A stretch of DNA of 64,000 nucleotides from Gigaspora margarita (Eukaryota; Glomeromycota; Glomeromycetes; Diversisporales; Gigasporaceae), in assembly GCA_009809945.1 (NCBI GenBank), contig WTPW01000018.1:796822-860821 (forward strand), written 5' to 3'. The notes under the pieces are model-generated. The model searched no databases, was not told the origin of the DNA, and was given only the letters and a program-made list of their open reading frames with translations. Within the stretch, counting starts at the first letter, position 1, and each line of letters starts with the position of its first letter. The translations under genes were made by a program, and so were the position numbers. This document shows positions 44,631 to 56,998 of the stretch, one piece after another.

Positions 44631-45909
44631 TTAATTCTCAAGGTATTTTGCAAATTTTTTCTCTGCCCTACAAATATTATCAAATGCATGACTTTTTACA
44701 CCCAAATTTGTTTCATTCATTTTACAATCTCTGTAATCATTTGTAATAAGATAAGTCAATATAGCTTGATCTTGTCGATGATTTTTCCTACTACTTCCCA
44801 ATGGTGCTATACATTCTTTTTTAAGTGCGCATTCATACCATGCATCAATTAAATATTGAGTTGTTTTGGTATCAAAAAACAAAGCCGCAGCATTACAACT
44901 AGAAACATTTATATATTTACTACCATCATCATTAAAATATTCGTAAACACCTGGATGTGTCCATTTATCCATTGTACCTTGAGATTCTGCTGAAATAAAA
45001 CCATTATATAATTTAAGAATTTCAGGAAGGTTTTCAAATGTTTTTTGACTTAAAATAGTTCCAGTATCAGACCAAATTAAAAATCCCGGAAATTCAATAG
45101 AAATTTCTTTGATAATTCCAACTTTCCAACCATATTCACCTCTTTTATCGTTTTTTCGAAGATCCCAAAATTTCGGATATTTCGAAAAATTAAAATTTCG
45201 AAGTTCAATAAAATTGTGATTTGTCAACTTGTTATTTGACTTTAATTCATTAAGTATAATTTTACGTTGTTCAGTTAAACCCAAATCATAAATTATTATT
45301 CTTGGATTTATATAATTTGGTAAAAATAGTTTAAGACTGTTCAAATGATTTATCCAATGTGTTAACTGACACCAATGATTAGAGCTAGCTGCTGTAACGA
45401 TAGTAAAAGAGTATCCATCTGAACTTGAAAAGTCTTTGGGATTTGGTGGTGGTAGAACTTCAAATATACTTCTATTTTGATTAAATTCTAATCCTGTAAT
45501 AAACAAAATATTTGTTAAAAAATTTTATACAAAATGACATAAAATGCGTTATCTAAGTTGTACGTCAAATTATTATAATTTTCGTCAGATAAAAAATAAA
45601 GGTAGGTATTAAGGTATTAGTGATGTTATAATTATTTTAATTTGATGCAGACATTAATCTGTCTACAACTTTTACAAATATATATCAACTATGTAAATTT
45701 TGTAAATTCACATCTTAAATGGGCGTTATTGAAATTTTCTAAGGGGTGAATTAATAGAAAGGATGATTATTGTGTTCATAAATTTTATGATTACCTTTTA
45801 GTTCACTTTGCTGCCAATATTTTGGAAGAAGAATGAAAAGAAAGACAAGTCCAACGACTATGCATAAAAGAAACTTTTGCTTTGTGCTTCGTGTTGTTGT
45901 CGATATCAT
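44631..45909 (-). CDS. Type II membrane glycosyltransferase-like protein, 2 exons
   Basis: Exon 1 is 45909-45795 and exon 2 is 45493-44631, joined in frame by a 301-bp GT-AG intron, giving 325 residues. Residues 1-12 are basic and 13-29 form a hydrophobic span (FLLCIVVGLVFLFILL), so a Golgi-type signal anchor is likely with the catalytic part in the lumen. The domain carries YDLGL (about 107-111), YGWKVGIIKE (159-168), WSDTGT (179-184, a DxD-like candidate metal/nucleotide-sugar site), WTHPGVY (216-222) and ECIAPLGSSRKNHRQDQA (265-282). These fit the nucleotide-diphospho-sugar transferase-like fold related to DUF1647-type proteins; donor and acceptor are unknown. Start choice: first ATG, directly before the basic stretch and anchor. 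No damage is visible. It lies in isolation. Confidence 0.8.
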
Positions 45910-46199
45910 TTTTTACAGTAAGAATTGAAATGTATTCTTTTTTATTTATATATATATTTTCAAACGGGCTTTTTTGTGCAATAATTTACCCAAAATGGGT
46001 ATAAATTAAAGGTTACCTCTATGTTGTCTAATCTTGTAATTGTGCATATAAATTATTAGTTTGCAACACCAGTAAACTATGCAGTGATTAATAACACTGC
46101 ATTGTTGTTTTATATTTTTTATTAACATCGTTATAAGTTTGTTTCCTTGTTATTCATTAAAACTACCGATTAGAGTGGCCTAAAAAATGCGATGTGCAA

Positions 46200-46685
46200 A
46201 TATGTACATATGTGGTCACATTTTATGTATATCATATGGTCACACTGTATTTTTTAAGACTTCTAGCGATGGTTTCTCAACGAATACTGAGTCAAATTCA
46301 GTAATTTTTTTTTTTTTATTTTAATCTTATAAACTTGTAGAATGAAAATAAAGAAAAAATTTTATTAAAATTAGTCTGGAAGTTGTCGAGAAATATTCGT
46401 ATAAAATTTTAAAAAAACGTTGAACATCTTAGAAAAACAAGGCCGAAATTGTATTTTTTTAAAACAATACAATTGTGGTCTGATTTTCTAAAATGGTTTT
46501 AATAATCTTTTAAAATTTTATACGAATATTACTCGATAACTATCAGACTAATTTTAACAAATTTTTTCTTTATTTTATTCTACAAGTTTATACTGTAGGA
46601 TTAAAATAAAATAAAAAATTACCGAATTTGACCCAGTAGTAGTTGAAATAGAAGGCACATATGTGACCATATGATATAAAAATTT
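46200..46685. mobile_element. Foldback element with atatgtggtcaca ends
   Basis: The ends catatgtggtcacattttat and (minus) atcatatggtcacatatgtg are inverted. The arms remain paired for about 220 bp each, through ttttattttaatcttataaa, gtagaatgaaaataaagaaa and ttcgtataaaattttaaaa. Centre near 46460. Non-coding. Confidence 0.7.
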
Positions 46686-46775
46686 TACTAAGTAAATCGC
46701 TAAAATGTAATTAAGTAAACTTATTCAGTGCATCAAAATACACTTGTATTAAAAAAGTTGGTGTCATTTAGTTAA

Positions 46776-47036
46776 GGCCGTTCGAATTTGATTCTTTGGT
46801 TAACATCACTTTTCCAGGACTCTCGGGAGGGGGGGGAGGGGGATAAAATGAAACGAACATATGAAATGAACATATAAAAACGAACAAAGATGGGCCAATT
46901 TGATTGGTTGATATAAATCAGGTGACTAGCGAGAGTCATCCAGCGTTTTGATTGGCTGTTCGTTTTCGGAGGGAGGTGGGGGGAGACTTCAGCTGGGGGG
47001 GGGTGATGTTAACCAAAAAATTAACTTCAAACGGCC
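46776..47036. mobile_element. PIF/Harbinger-like MITE, 261 bp, TAA duplication
   Basis: The ends ggccgttcgaatttgattct and (minus) ggccgtttgaagttaatttt extend inward to the shared ttggttaacatcac. Flanking taa lies at 46773-46775 and 47037-47039. G-runs occur next to both ends. It is inserted in a degenerate copy of the aagtaaacttatt foldback family. Confidence 0.88.
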
Positions 47037-47486
47037 TAAAATTTTTAAAGTAAACTTTTAAAAAATTAAAGTTTCGAAAATAAGCTTCCGATTTTTTTGC
47101 CCAAAAAGGATGGCTTATTTATCGGACTTCTAGTCCATACGTGGGAGAGTGCATAACAATTAGTGATGGAAAAACGCGCATTTTATAATAAAATACGCAT
47201 GAAAACGTGTTATATAAAAATTCATGATATCTCATGATATAATTTTTGGAATTTATATTTTCCCTTCAGAAAATATCGGATACTTGCTCAAATTTTTACC
47301 TCAGTCTTTCTCTTCTTTTATGCTCATTCATTTTCTTTTCGGAATTTTTTGAGACTTTAGCATCCATATTCCTTAATTCCGCCCGACAATACGCTCTCTG
47401 GCCTAAATTATATATTCTTATATAAAATTTAGATGAGATAAGAATACGAAAATGCATAAAATCTTACAAATGAGAACCCTAAATTT

Positions 47487-47885
47487 GGAAATAATCGGAA
47501 AGATCGTTACACAATTTATTGAAAATCTTTTTATACAGTTCATGTGCGGAACGAAATAAAAAATTTAGCAATTTTTGTAGCTTCCGTATCGTACTTTATG
47601 AATCCACTTGAATCCAACAGATTTTATATTATAATCTTTCTTATTAGGCAAATATTAGATAATTTGTCATATAAAAGCTGTTGGATTCAAAGTGGATTCA
47701 CTTGATATTATTAAAGTACAATACGGAAGCTACAAAAATTGCTAAAGTTTTTATTTCGTTCCATAACACAAATGTGCCACCCGATGACCTCGCACAAAGA
47801 CTATCAGCTATTGTAAACTGTATAAAAAGATTTCCAATAAATTGTGTAACGATCTTTCCGATTATTTCCATATTTGGAATGTCTA
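47487..47885. repeat. Near-perfect 400-bp palindrome
   Basis: The left arm tttggaaataatcggaaaga and right arm tctttccgattatttccata pair. Pairing runs through gcttccgtatcgtactttat and ttaaagtacaatacggaagc to a centre near 47672 (tgttggattcaa). The plus frame 47681-47914 is the right arm and not a gene. It would form a long hairpin as RNA. Confidence 0.75.
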
Positions 47886-47918
47886 AAGCCGTGCCCAGTT
47901 ATATTTTTAATTAAAGTT

Positions 47919-48060
47919 AGGTTAGGGTTTAGTCTGGGGTTAAGGTTAGTGTATGCCTTATAGTAAAATTGTCCTCTAGACATTTTTTATTAATGCCCGA
48001 GATAGGGTTAGACACTCGTTTCATTAAGGTGTGAAATAGCATAACAAATACAAATAATTT
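47919..48060. repeat. Shared TTAGGG-like module
   Basis: taggttagggtttagtctgg and cttatagtaaaattgtcctc are followed by gacattttttattaatgccc. The same order occurs near 31067, 50515 and 57375. Confidence 0.65.
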
Positions 48061-48189
48061 TTACTAATCAAGATTTTCCGATGATCTGCATGGAGATCCG
48101 GTATTTTCATTAATGTGATATTGTCGAATTGCACATTTTCGTGATTACCTTGAATTTAAACCAATCAAGTTCTTATTTTGATTTCCTTT

Positions 48190-48343
48190 TTTGGGGGTCG
48201 GCTAAAGCGGAGTGAAATTTGGTTAGGGTTAAGGTTACCTTTTTGATGCATTTATTGTTATAAGGTTATATAGATATCAATAATGTAATTTATGCAGTGT
48301 GTAGATCATATATTGAATTAACTCCGCTTTAGCCGACCCCCAA
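48190..48343. mobile_element. 154-bp MITE with gggggtcggctaaagcggag ends
   Basis: tttgggggtcggctaaagcg and its exact inverse cgctttagccgacccccaaa delimit the element. The core is a short ggttagggttaaggtta stretch. No target duplication is clear because the flanks are AT-rich. Confidence 0.75.
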
Positions 48344-50023
48344 ATAAAATCTGATTGGCCGATATTCATATTTAAATATTCTATTAAAAATTCTTAAAGG
48401 TTTGACAGCAAATAACTTTTGATGCAGCGATCCGATTTAAATAAAACAACCACCAAAATGTTCGTCTCGATGAGACGATTCTAATGAGCCCAAAATCGTT
48501 AAAATCCAATAACAGGCTCCTGCGATCGTTAAGGATTTGTATCACTTTACATGTTTAAGAATTGATTAATTAAATATCTAGGCAAAAAATCCTTAATGAT
48601 CTTAGCATTTGTAACTAGATTTGACAATTTTATACTCTTTAGAAAACACTCTGGTGGTCATTTTATCCAAATTGGGCCACTGGAACAAAAGTTATTCACT
48701 ATCAAATATTTTAAATTTTTTTAATAGTATTTCAAATATGTGCAAATATATTACTAATTGACCTTTGGTCATGTGACCATGACAAAGTATTTTATTTATA
48801 GTCTCACCTCTATATAATTACCAAAATAGGGTGCAACCAACTTGTGATTATAGAGAGGTCTGACTGTATTTATTATTTGATCCAGTTTAGTTCAATTCAC
48901 TTTTACTTAAGCCAATTCTATTTAGTAAACAAAGAAAAGAAAGTTAGTAATAAAGATAAAAAAATAAATTAGGGATCATCTAAAGTGGAGCAAAATCATG
49001 TGTCATCTGACAAATCAAACTATAGAAAGTTGATGATCTTTGGCAAAGCACAAGAAAAAACTTGAAAATACCTATCTTGGATAGGGAATTAAAAATATCA
49101 TGAAGCCAATTTTGCACATATATAACTATCCAAAACCTATCTAATCATAATCTAAGATGACATAACCCTAAAGTTAATTCGATAAAATATATATAAGAAT
49201 TTAGATATCCCCTAAATTAGGCAATTAATTGTTATTAAATATGGGTTTCATAAACATAGTGGGCTTTAAATATAATTGGTCAATTACTAAAATGGATTAT
49301 CGCATATACACAGCATATAGCATCTGACTTTAAATAAATTGGCTGCCATGAAAATGAATTGTCCAGAAGAACCAAATACATATTCAGAAACTATATCTTT
49401 TATTCTATATAAAGTCAAAATAATTATGAAAACAATAGAATAAATATGAAGAGTAGCTATAGAGTGTTTTTTTAATTTAGTTGTTGCTTATATTATATAA
49501 GAATTCTAAAAATGAAAAAGTTTTAACACTTTTTTTGTAGTTAGATCTTTAGTAAGCGAGTCTGTTTTCAAAATTAATGATATATTTAATATACAGTTGT
49601 TAGAGGAAACTCAATGGCTTTGATATTAATGAATGTTGAAACTGGGCTCAACTTTTTTGTTGGTCAATATTCTAATAAGTAAATTAAAAAGCTGCAAAAG
49701 GTGTAGAAACTGTTAAAAGGTAGATTTGAGTTTCGTGTATTTTTTACTTATCACAATAACTATTTTTTAAATAAATATGTGTATCTAATAAATTGTTAAA
49801 TTTTGAATTTTTTTTAAAAAAAATATAACTGTTTAATGTTAACTATTATATCCAAATAATAAATTATTGTAATTGAAAATTTTAAATAAACGCATATTTT
49901 ATTCAATTAATAAATCACAAAATACAGTATTTTACTTTGAGTACGCTTTTTACAAAATATAATCTATAAGACAATTATATATTGTTAAATTATAGAAAAA
50001 TTGGCCAATTGGAATCAGATAAT
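48344..50023. other. AT-rich region, no gene seen
   Basis: No coding evidence. A copy of the acagttgttag terminus found at 50032 appears at about 49595, so a relative of that element may be present. A short inverted pair involving the cgatgagacgat word is at 48475. Confidence 0.4.
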
Positions 50024-51429
50024 ATCAGAGTTACAGTTGTTAGGCAAAATCTAGAGGCTTCATCATTGGCAAAAGGTGAAATCTAGTTTTGACTTTCACC
50101 AAAAAAATTTTAAAAGACAAAATGGTAAAACTGGCATAAGGTGGTGAAACTGGTAAAAGGTAGCAAATCTGGCAAAAAGTGGCAAAACTAGTAAAAGGTT
50201 GCAAACAATCAAAAGGTAATGAACTAAAGAAAGGTAATAAAGTGGCAAAAGGCAGAGAAATCACTGTAAAGTGCTATGTAGTAGTTCCCTCTATGAGATC
50301 TATACTGTAAGGGGTTGGAGATGGGCAAAATAAATTACTAATTACATATATAAAAGTCAAATTGTTCCTAAGTATGTTTATTAGTTGTAAATATATATTT
50401 TAGTAAATTGTCACATATTATAATTCAATATAACAAATTATCTTGCTCAACTCTAATGCAGGAAATCTAAAAAAAGAAATCTGATTTAGTAAATAAATTA
50501 GTGTGTGAGATAAAAGATTAGAGTTAGAGCTTTAAGGTTAGAGGCTATAGAGTTAGATTGTGCTTACTATATATAAAACTCTATTCATATCATTTTTAAT
50601 TAATGCACCAAAATCAATTTAAATATTAGTTTTTGTATATTTTCACTTTTTTCATCTTTTATGTGTGTTTGGATTCTTTTTCAGGCTGATCCAGAATAAT
50701 CAAAAATTACACTTTCTGATTAGCTATTTTTTTTCTAGGAGTTGATATTACTTGCGCAAATAGGTAAATGTGAGTATAATCATATCAAAGTTCAATGAAT
50801 AGTATCTCTATATCTTAGAAAATACCTAGTGCAGTCATTCTTTACACTGTTTGTTTTTACAAACTGCCTAAAATACTAACTAACATGTTCAAAAAGATCT
50901 AATCTTAGGGGTTAATTTGATTAGTTTACCTAAATTGGTAACTTCAAGCAAATGACAACATCAATCGAAAATCAAATATTAACTTCAAGTATGATATATA
51001 TAAATTAAATAATAAATATTCATGAAAATTACTATTATATAGTTACGAAATAATGCTCCTGCACATTATTTCATGACTATGTGGTATTTAATAAACTAAC
51101 ACTACTAAAGCTTCTATAATTTAAATCCAATACTAATAAATTGTTTGTTATACAATTAGTTTCTTTACAACATATATTAATTCTACTTTTTATATTTAAC
51201 AATCTGAATTTTACTATATATGACCTATTAAAAGTTTATAATATAACAATTATTTCTCCAACAATTAAAGTCACTCTAAGTTTTAGATTAATAATAATAT
51301 TATTAATAAGCTACTTACTATGTATAATATTAAAGTTTTAACAACAAAATAGTAAAAAAATCTTAACAACTTAACAATTAATATTGTTTAAATAATTGAA
51401 TAAAAAAATCTTAAAACTTTTTATATAAG

Positions 51430-51560
51430 AGCATGCAGTGCTTAATAGCCATATGCAAATAAATTCACTTACCAATTTTGGCTTATGTTGTTTCTTATAA
51501 AGCAACATGTGAGCTTAATAATTACATGCAAATATTTTCATTCATCAACATAGCTTAGGT
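51430..51560. repeat. Diverged tandem repeat with atgcaaat words
   Basis: Units of the type gcttaataattacatgcaaa and caacatagcttagg recur before the hairpin (51430-51560) and again after the neighbouring element (52650-52790). This suggests the hairpin and TIR element split an older array. Confidence 0.5.
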
Positions 51561-51568
51561 ACATACTT

Positions 51569-51696
51569 GTTATTTAATGGATATCAGTGAATATGGTGTA
51601 TTCCACAGAATAATAGTAAAATTACGTGGCCTTCGGCCACGTGGTTTACTATTATTCTGTGGAATATACCATGTTTACCAATATCCATTAAATAAC
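51569..51696. repeat. 128-bp hairpin with a GC-rich tip
   Basis: gttatttaatggatat and atatccattaaataac begin and end an almost perfect palindrome whose centre is cgtggccttcggccacg at about 51624-51640. The UUCG-like tip closed by G-C pairs would make a very stable RNA or DNA hairpin. Confidence 0.85.
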
Positions 51697-51698
51697 TA

Positions 51699-52589
51699 GT
51701 TTATCCCATAGGTACAACGTAACAACCCATGCAATATATCATTCAATAAACTTCAGCTACTGTAGTAATTTAAACTTTATTTCAATAATTGATCTATTTA
51801 TTTTTTTATTCAAAAAACAAAATAAAATAAAAATCGAATGCAAGAAACAGTAATATCACAATAACTGAAGAAATTTTCAAATTGCAGAGAATCTCTCGTA
51901 TAAAGAATACTACAATAATAAGTGTATTAAATGACCGTGCCTTGACTAGTTTCATAAAGCTATCAATTATGAAAACAAATTTAAGAATTTAATTCTTCAA
52001 GCTCAAGCTCTCCTATTATCTTTGGAACCTTTGGCACAATCAAGACTACTCTTAAATGATATTTTCAAACGTTACTCACTTTTAACCTTTTAGAACATTA
52101 AAAACGTGATAATAATATAAAATAAAAAAATAAATTAATATTTAAATATTTAAATAAACTTTTTTTTATTGAATAAAAAATTAATAAGGTACATTAAAAT
52201 TTTTCATCTGCCTATAACAAGTTTAAAATCTTTAGTATCTAGTAAAGTCCTTCACCTGCTTACAACAATTTTAAAACCTTTGAACCTAATAAAGTTTTCC
52301 GTCTGTCTATAACAATTTTAAACCAATTTTAAAACCTACAACCTAGTAAACATGATTATTTTAAGACCCATAAAGAAATACTAAGTCTAGTTGATTACAT
52401 ATTCGTGAACTTAGTTCACATTCTTTTACTTTTAATTAGAATTTATTGTAAAAATTTTAAAAGATCAAAACTTAGCATTAATCACACCGGTACATATGAA
52501 AATCATGTGTCACATGATTTTCATATAGACCGGTGTGAATAACTTAGAAAAAAAAGCACAGGTTGTTATATAGTACCCATGGGATAAAT
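51699..52589. mobile_element. Element with tttatcccat ends
   Basis: The left end gtttatcccataggtacaac and right end (minus: atttatcccatgggtactat) are inverted, and a taacaacc word follows on both. A 60-bp palindrome, cacaccggtac...gaccggtgtg, lies near its right side (52486-52540). No gene. Confidence 0.5.
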
Positions 52590-53168
52590 ATGCATATTTC
52601 TTTAAATAAGTCATATGCTGTTTTTAATAGATATATTTTAATCACATGGCTTTTTTAAAACATGCTTTGCTTAATAGCTACATGCAAATATTTCATCCTC
52701 CAACACCAACATGGCTTAGATACATTTCTTTATATGAGCTACATAATGTACATATACAAATATTTTTATTTGCCAACATGGTTCAGCCCTTTCCCTTAGA
52801 GAATTTAAACCTAGCTGAGAGCTTTGACCTTTACTAGGAGTTTCTCTGGTGTTTTACCTTTTACTAGGAGTTTTGCCTTTTGCTAAGGGTTTTGTCTTTC
52901 ACCAGAATTTTGCCACTTTTGTCTTTCACCAGGTTTAGGTTTCGCTTTTCATCATTTGCACAAAATAGTTTCACCTAACAACTGTAGTCAGAGTGATTTT
53001 TTTGGCAAAGATTATATTTGTTATCTGTTATTTCAAGTTAACTAATTTTTTACCTATTTCACTATCGATTAATAACAGAGATATTCTGATATGTGAATAA
53101 TTAGTATAAATTCCTGCTATATTGGTTTTATGCACATTAAACCTTGAGAAAAAAATGTGTTCATTTAC

Positions 53169-53454
53169 TAGGGTTCTGCAATTTGATTTGATTTTCAAAT
53201 ATTTGAATCAAATATTTGATCAAATTCAAATTCAAATTTGACTATATTTGATTTGATCAAATTCAAATCTGGCCAAATTTGATTTGATTTGGCAAATATT
53301 TGATTTGATTTGAAAATTATTATTAAAAATTCAAATTCAAATCAAATTCAAATCCAAATATTTGAATCAAATCAAATTCAAATAAGGATCAATTTGATTT
53401 GATCTAATTCAAATTGACCTAATATTTGATTTGATTTGAATTTGAGAAACCCTA
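53169..53454. mobile_element. hAT-like MITE made of atttgatttga repeats
   Basis: The ends tagggttctg and (minus) tagggtttctc enclose dense caaatcaaat repeats on both strands. Flanks tcatttac and ctattcac agree at 5 of 8, and the three differences are C/T. The terminal word tagggttc is shared with 54570-56119. Confidence 0.55.
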
Positions 53455-54561
53455 CTATTCACATAATATATGACCAATTAAGTTAATAATTTTGAAGAAA
53501 ATAGTATGAAATGTCATATAATCAAATATAATAAAGATCATATATTTAATTTTAATACAGATTTTTTGTTGATCATTCTGTTTAATACAAAAACATATAA
53601 AATATCAAACTGAAATAACTTCTGAACTACTCATGAGACACATGCAACATTATATTTATTAGATTCCTTTTAAAATTCTCTTTAAAGTAATAGACCCCTT
53701 TTTATTTTTTATAGAAGTTAAAGCAAAAACTGATTAATAAACACTATTAATTTAATAACAATAAAAAAAAAGATCTCTATTATCTTAAGAGAAAATTAAG
53801 AGAAATCTAATAAGATATTTTTACTCGTATATCTTTAATAGTTCAAAAGTTATTTCAGATTAAATTTTATACTGATAAAGATAATGATTGAAATGAGTAG
53901 CAAGTTATGCGCTTGCCCATGTGTTGGGAGTTTAGTTATCTATATTTTTTTTATATTCTGGTTGATTTGTGTTGTAGTATTGTTATTCTAAAATGCTAAT
54001 AGATAATTTAACTTTTGATTCATATTTTATTGTGTAACAATTCTTTTTCATTTTAGTATAATAATGAGATTTGATTTCATTCTAATAGTTTTTGCTGGAA
54101 TTTTGGTTTAATCTTAAGTGATAGTTTCTATTAAAATTTGTAATGTAATATCAAGTAGTAATAAAAGAATTACAATTAGGAGTATGAATAGGTTCTTTAT
54201 ATTTTTGTTTTTTTTTCAGTTTGGTTTTCTGGTCTTTAAGTAATTTATTAAGGGCAGAGTTCCAATTCAGATCAATTCATTATCCATTTATCTGATAAGC
54301 TTTATCTGGTGTTACAACTAGTGGGAGAGCTTATAGAGTTTTCAACCAATTTAGCTTCGATCATGAACTAATAGTAGTTAAGATTAAATGGTTTAAATCA
54401 ATAAACTAACACACATAATTACAGGTTATAGGTTTCTCTTTATTAGAAAAATCTATATGTTGAATTATTACAATAATGCTAAATAATATCCACAATTATT
54501 AACAATTGTTCTAATAATCATGCTTTCCTTCATGAACTAAATTACACCCATATATATCTTT
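53455..54561. other. AT-rich spacer, no gene seen
   Basis: No coding frame, RNA gene or bounded repeat is recognised. Confidence 0.5.
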
Positions 54562-54569
54562 AATTTCTG

Positions 54570-56119
54570 TAGGGTTCTGAAGTTTGATCCAGGTTTGATT
54601 TGAGTTTGATCAAATCCCAAATCAAACAAACTCAAACTATAAATTTTATAAAGTTTGAAATCAAACCAAACTCAAATAAAAAATAATCAAACTCAAACCA
54701 AACCCAAATTTTATACAAAGTTTGATTTGAGTTTGATTTAAAGTTTGCAAACTAGTTTGAGTTTGAATGATATAAATATATTTTTAAATTTTAAACAAGC
54801 TTCTTAATTCTAACTTTGTATTTAAGTAAACTTGTTTAAAATATAAAAATATACTATATGTTTCTGAAAATAAGCTACCTTTTTTGGACAATTTTGGACA
54901 CTAAAATCTGGGTAGCTTATTTTTAGATATAATTAATTTTTGGTTAGTCGCCAATAGTTGTTACATAGTAAAGTCTAAATTTTACTATGTAAATCGATTA
55001 TTAGTGCTTAAGTAGAATTATTTGGAAGACTAAACTACATATATGCTGAAAGTTTCATCAAAATCAGAGTACTTTCTATTATTTGACTTTTAATTTTAAC
55101 GTTCATCAGATATATTTTGTTAATAAAATTTTAATCTCTTCATTGAACGTAAAAATTAGTAAATTTCATAAAATGTGTATTTTGATCTTCTAAATAAGAT
55201 TACTTAAGCGACTTTAATTAATTTGCTTAGTAAAGTTTGGACTTTACTATATAGCAACTTTCATCAATCGTGGGGTAGCTTATTTTCTGATCAAAGACAT
55301 TTTTGAGTTTTTTGACCAATAGAGTGGGGTAGTTTATTTTTAGAAGTAGCTTATTTATAGCAATATATAGTATTTATATTACCATATGTTTCCAAAAATA
55401 AGTTACCTTTTTTGGACGATTTTGGACACAAAAAATCTGGTGTTACTTATTTTTGAATAAAATTGATTTTTGGTCAATCGCCAATAGTAGTTACATAGTA
55501 AAGTTTAAATTCTACTATGTAAATCTATTATTGGTGCTTAACTGTTAAGTAAACTTATTTGAAAGACTAAACTACATCTATTCTGAAAGTTTTTCAAAAT
55601 ATAAGTACTTTTTATTATTTGACTTTTAATTTTTATGTTCAACAAATATATTTTGTTAATAAAATTTTAATCGCTTCATTGAACGTTAATATTAAAATCC
55701 AATTAATAATTTTATTGTAAATTTTATAGTATATGTATTTTGATATCTAGAATAAAGTTACTTAAGCAACTTTAATCAATTTGCTTAGTAAAATTTGGAC
55801 TTTACTATGTAGCAACTTTCATCGATCGTGGTTAGCTTATTTTCAGATCAAAGACATTTTTGCATTTCTTGACCAAAAGAGAGGGAAAGTTTATTTTCGG
55901 AGGTAGCTTATTTTTGGCAATATACAGTATTCAAACTCAAACTAGTTTGCAAACTTCAAACTCAAACCCAAACCAAACTCAAACTTAACTAAAAAGTTTG
56001 CTTCAAATCAAACTCAAATAATTTTTTTAATGCTAGTTTAAGATCAGGTTTGATTTGAAATCAAATCAAACTCAAACCTGGCCTAAAGTTTGATTTGATT
56101 TGGGTTTGTAGGAACCCTA
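54570..56119. mobile_element. 1.55-kb hAT-type element, perfect 8-bp duplication
   Basis: The ends tagggttctgaagtttgatc and (minus) tagggttcctacaaaccca are flanked by aatttctg at 54562-54569 and 56120-56127. Subterminal regions are dense in caaactcaaac and its complement. The middle (54843-55925) is two tandem foldback copies that inserted or were captured. No transposase. Confidence 0.88.
54843..55925. repeat. Two tandem copies of the aaaataagctacc foldback family
   Basis: Copy a (54843-55374) and copy b (55381-55925) each begin atatgtttc...aaaataag and end with the inverse. Both contain agtaaagtttaaatt/ctactatgtaaatc, aagtaaacttattt and gggacttt-like inverse blocks (tttggactttactatgtagc). 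They are about 85 percent alike by eye and related to 38634-39196. Confidence 0.75.
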
Positions 56120-56319
56120 AATTTCTGTAGGAGTTTTAATTCTTTGCTTGTAGCTTAGAGATTGAAACGCCTAAAATTTTTCTTAATCGTTTAATCAGTT
56201 AATCATTTAAGCATTTAATTTGGCTGGCATTAAAATAATTCTGGCTTACAACCATCATAATCTTGCCCAGAAATATAGAGCAATTTTTAAATAGTTAAAT
56301 GGTTCCAATCCCTATTGGA

Positions 56320-56455
56320 TCTTCAATTTCTCGATTAGAGTTTAATCACCCACTTGGAGCTTCAATTTCTCGATTGGAACTTTAATCATTCAATGGGAGT
56401 TTTAATTATTCACTTGAAACTTCAATCTCTTGATTGAAGCTTTAATTACCTAATT
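56320..56455. repeat. Short diverged tandem repeat, period near 45 bp
   Basis: Three or so units of the form cttcaatttctcgattggaa followed by ctttaatcac or cattcac words. Confidence 0.6.
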
Positions 56456-56891
56456 ATGTCACAAACTATACCAAAATAAGAAATTCAAAAAATAACAATA
56501 GTGATAAAAAAATGAAACAAAAAATTAAGCATGATACTAAATATCTGTTTTTTTTTAATTTGGATATCCAAATCAGCTGAAATTCCAGATACAAAGTATG
56601 ATAGTATTAGAGATAGGCACTATGAGTATGAATACGCATGGTCTAAGCAATTTTATACTATTTTACCCAAAATTAGTTAAAATTCAAAAATTTTAAAAAC
56701 TTTTTAACATTTGATTCAGTGGGTTTTTTGGTATTACAAAAATTAGTATAGTATAGGCGAGCTGATCAGTCTGGTATTAGGTATAAAATACCAATTCTAA
56801 AAAACCAAACCTTAATAATATATAAACTCAAATATAGATTTTAAAATGGGTATTTTGCATTCCTTTAACATACTGATCCTAGAATGGCATA

Positions 56892-56998
56892 TCACTATAT
56901 CCAATTGGTTTCAATTTTTTGAACTAAGTCCAATTGAAAATAGACATATGTCCAAAAAAAATTGAACCCAATTGGAAATAGTGATATGCCATCTCTGT
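56892..56998. repeat. About 105-bp hairpin element
   Basis: atggcatatcactat and atagtgatatgccat are exact inverse ends. The arms continue with ccaattgg and ttcaattttttt pairs around a small loop near 56945. This may be a tiny foldback MITE. Confidence 0.75.

Larger units (their letters stand above)
50032..52986. mobile_element. 2.95-kb composite hAT-like element
   Basis: The ends tacagttgttagg (50032-50044) and cctaacaactgta (52974-52986) are inverted. Flanks atcagagt (50024-50031) and gtcagagt (52987-52994) match at 7 of 8. Inside both ends lies about 200 bp of gcaaaaggt / accttttgc repeats in inverted orientation. The interior contains the TTAGGG-like module (50515-50735), a hairpin (51569-51696) and another TIR element (51699-52589). 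No transposase was found; a 66-codon plus frame at 51141-51341 has no domain. Confidence 0.7.

Noticed and set aside
47681-47914. 77-codon frame as a gene
   Set aside because: It coincides with the right arm of a palindrome.
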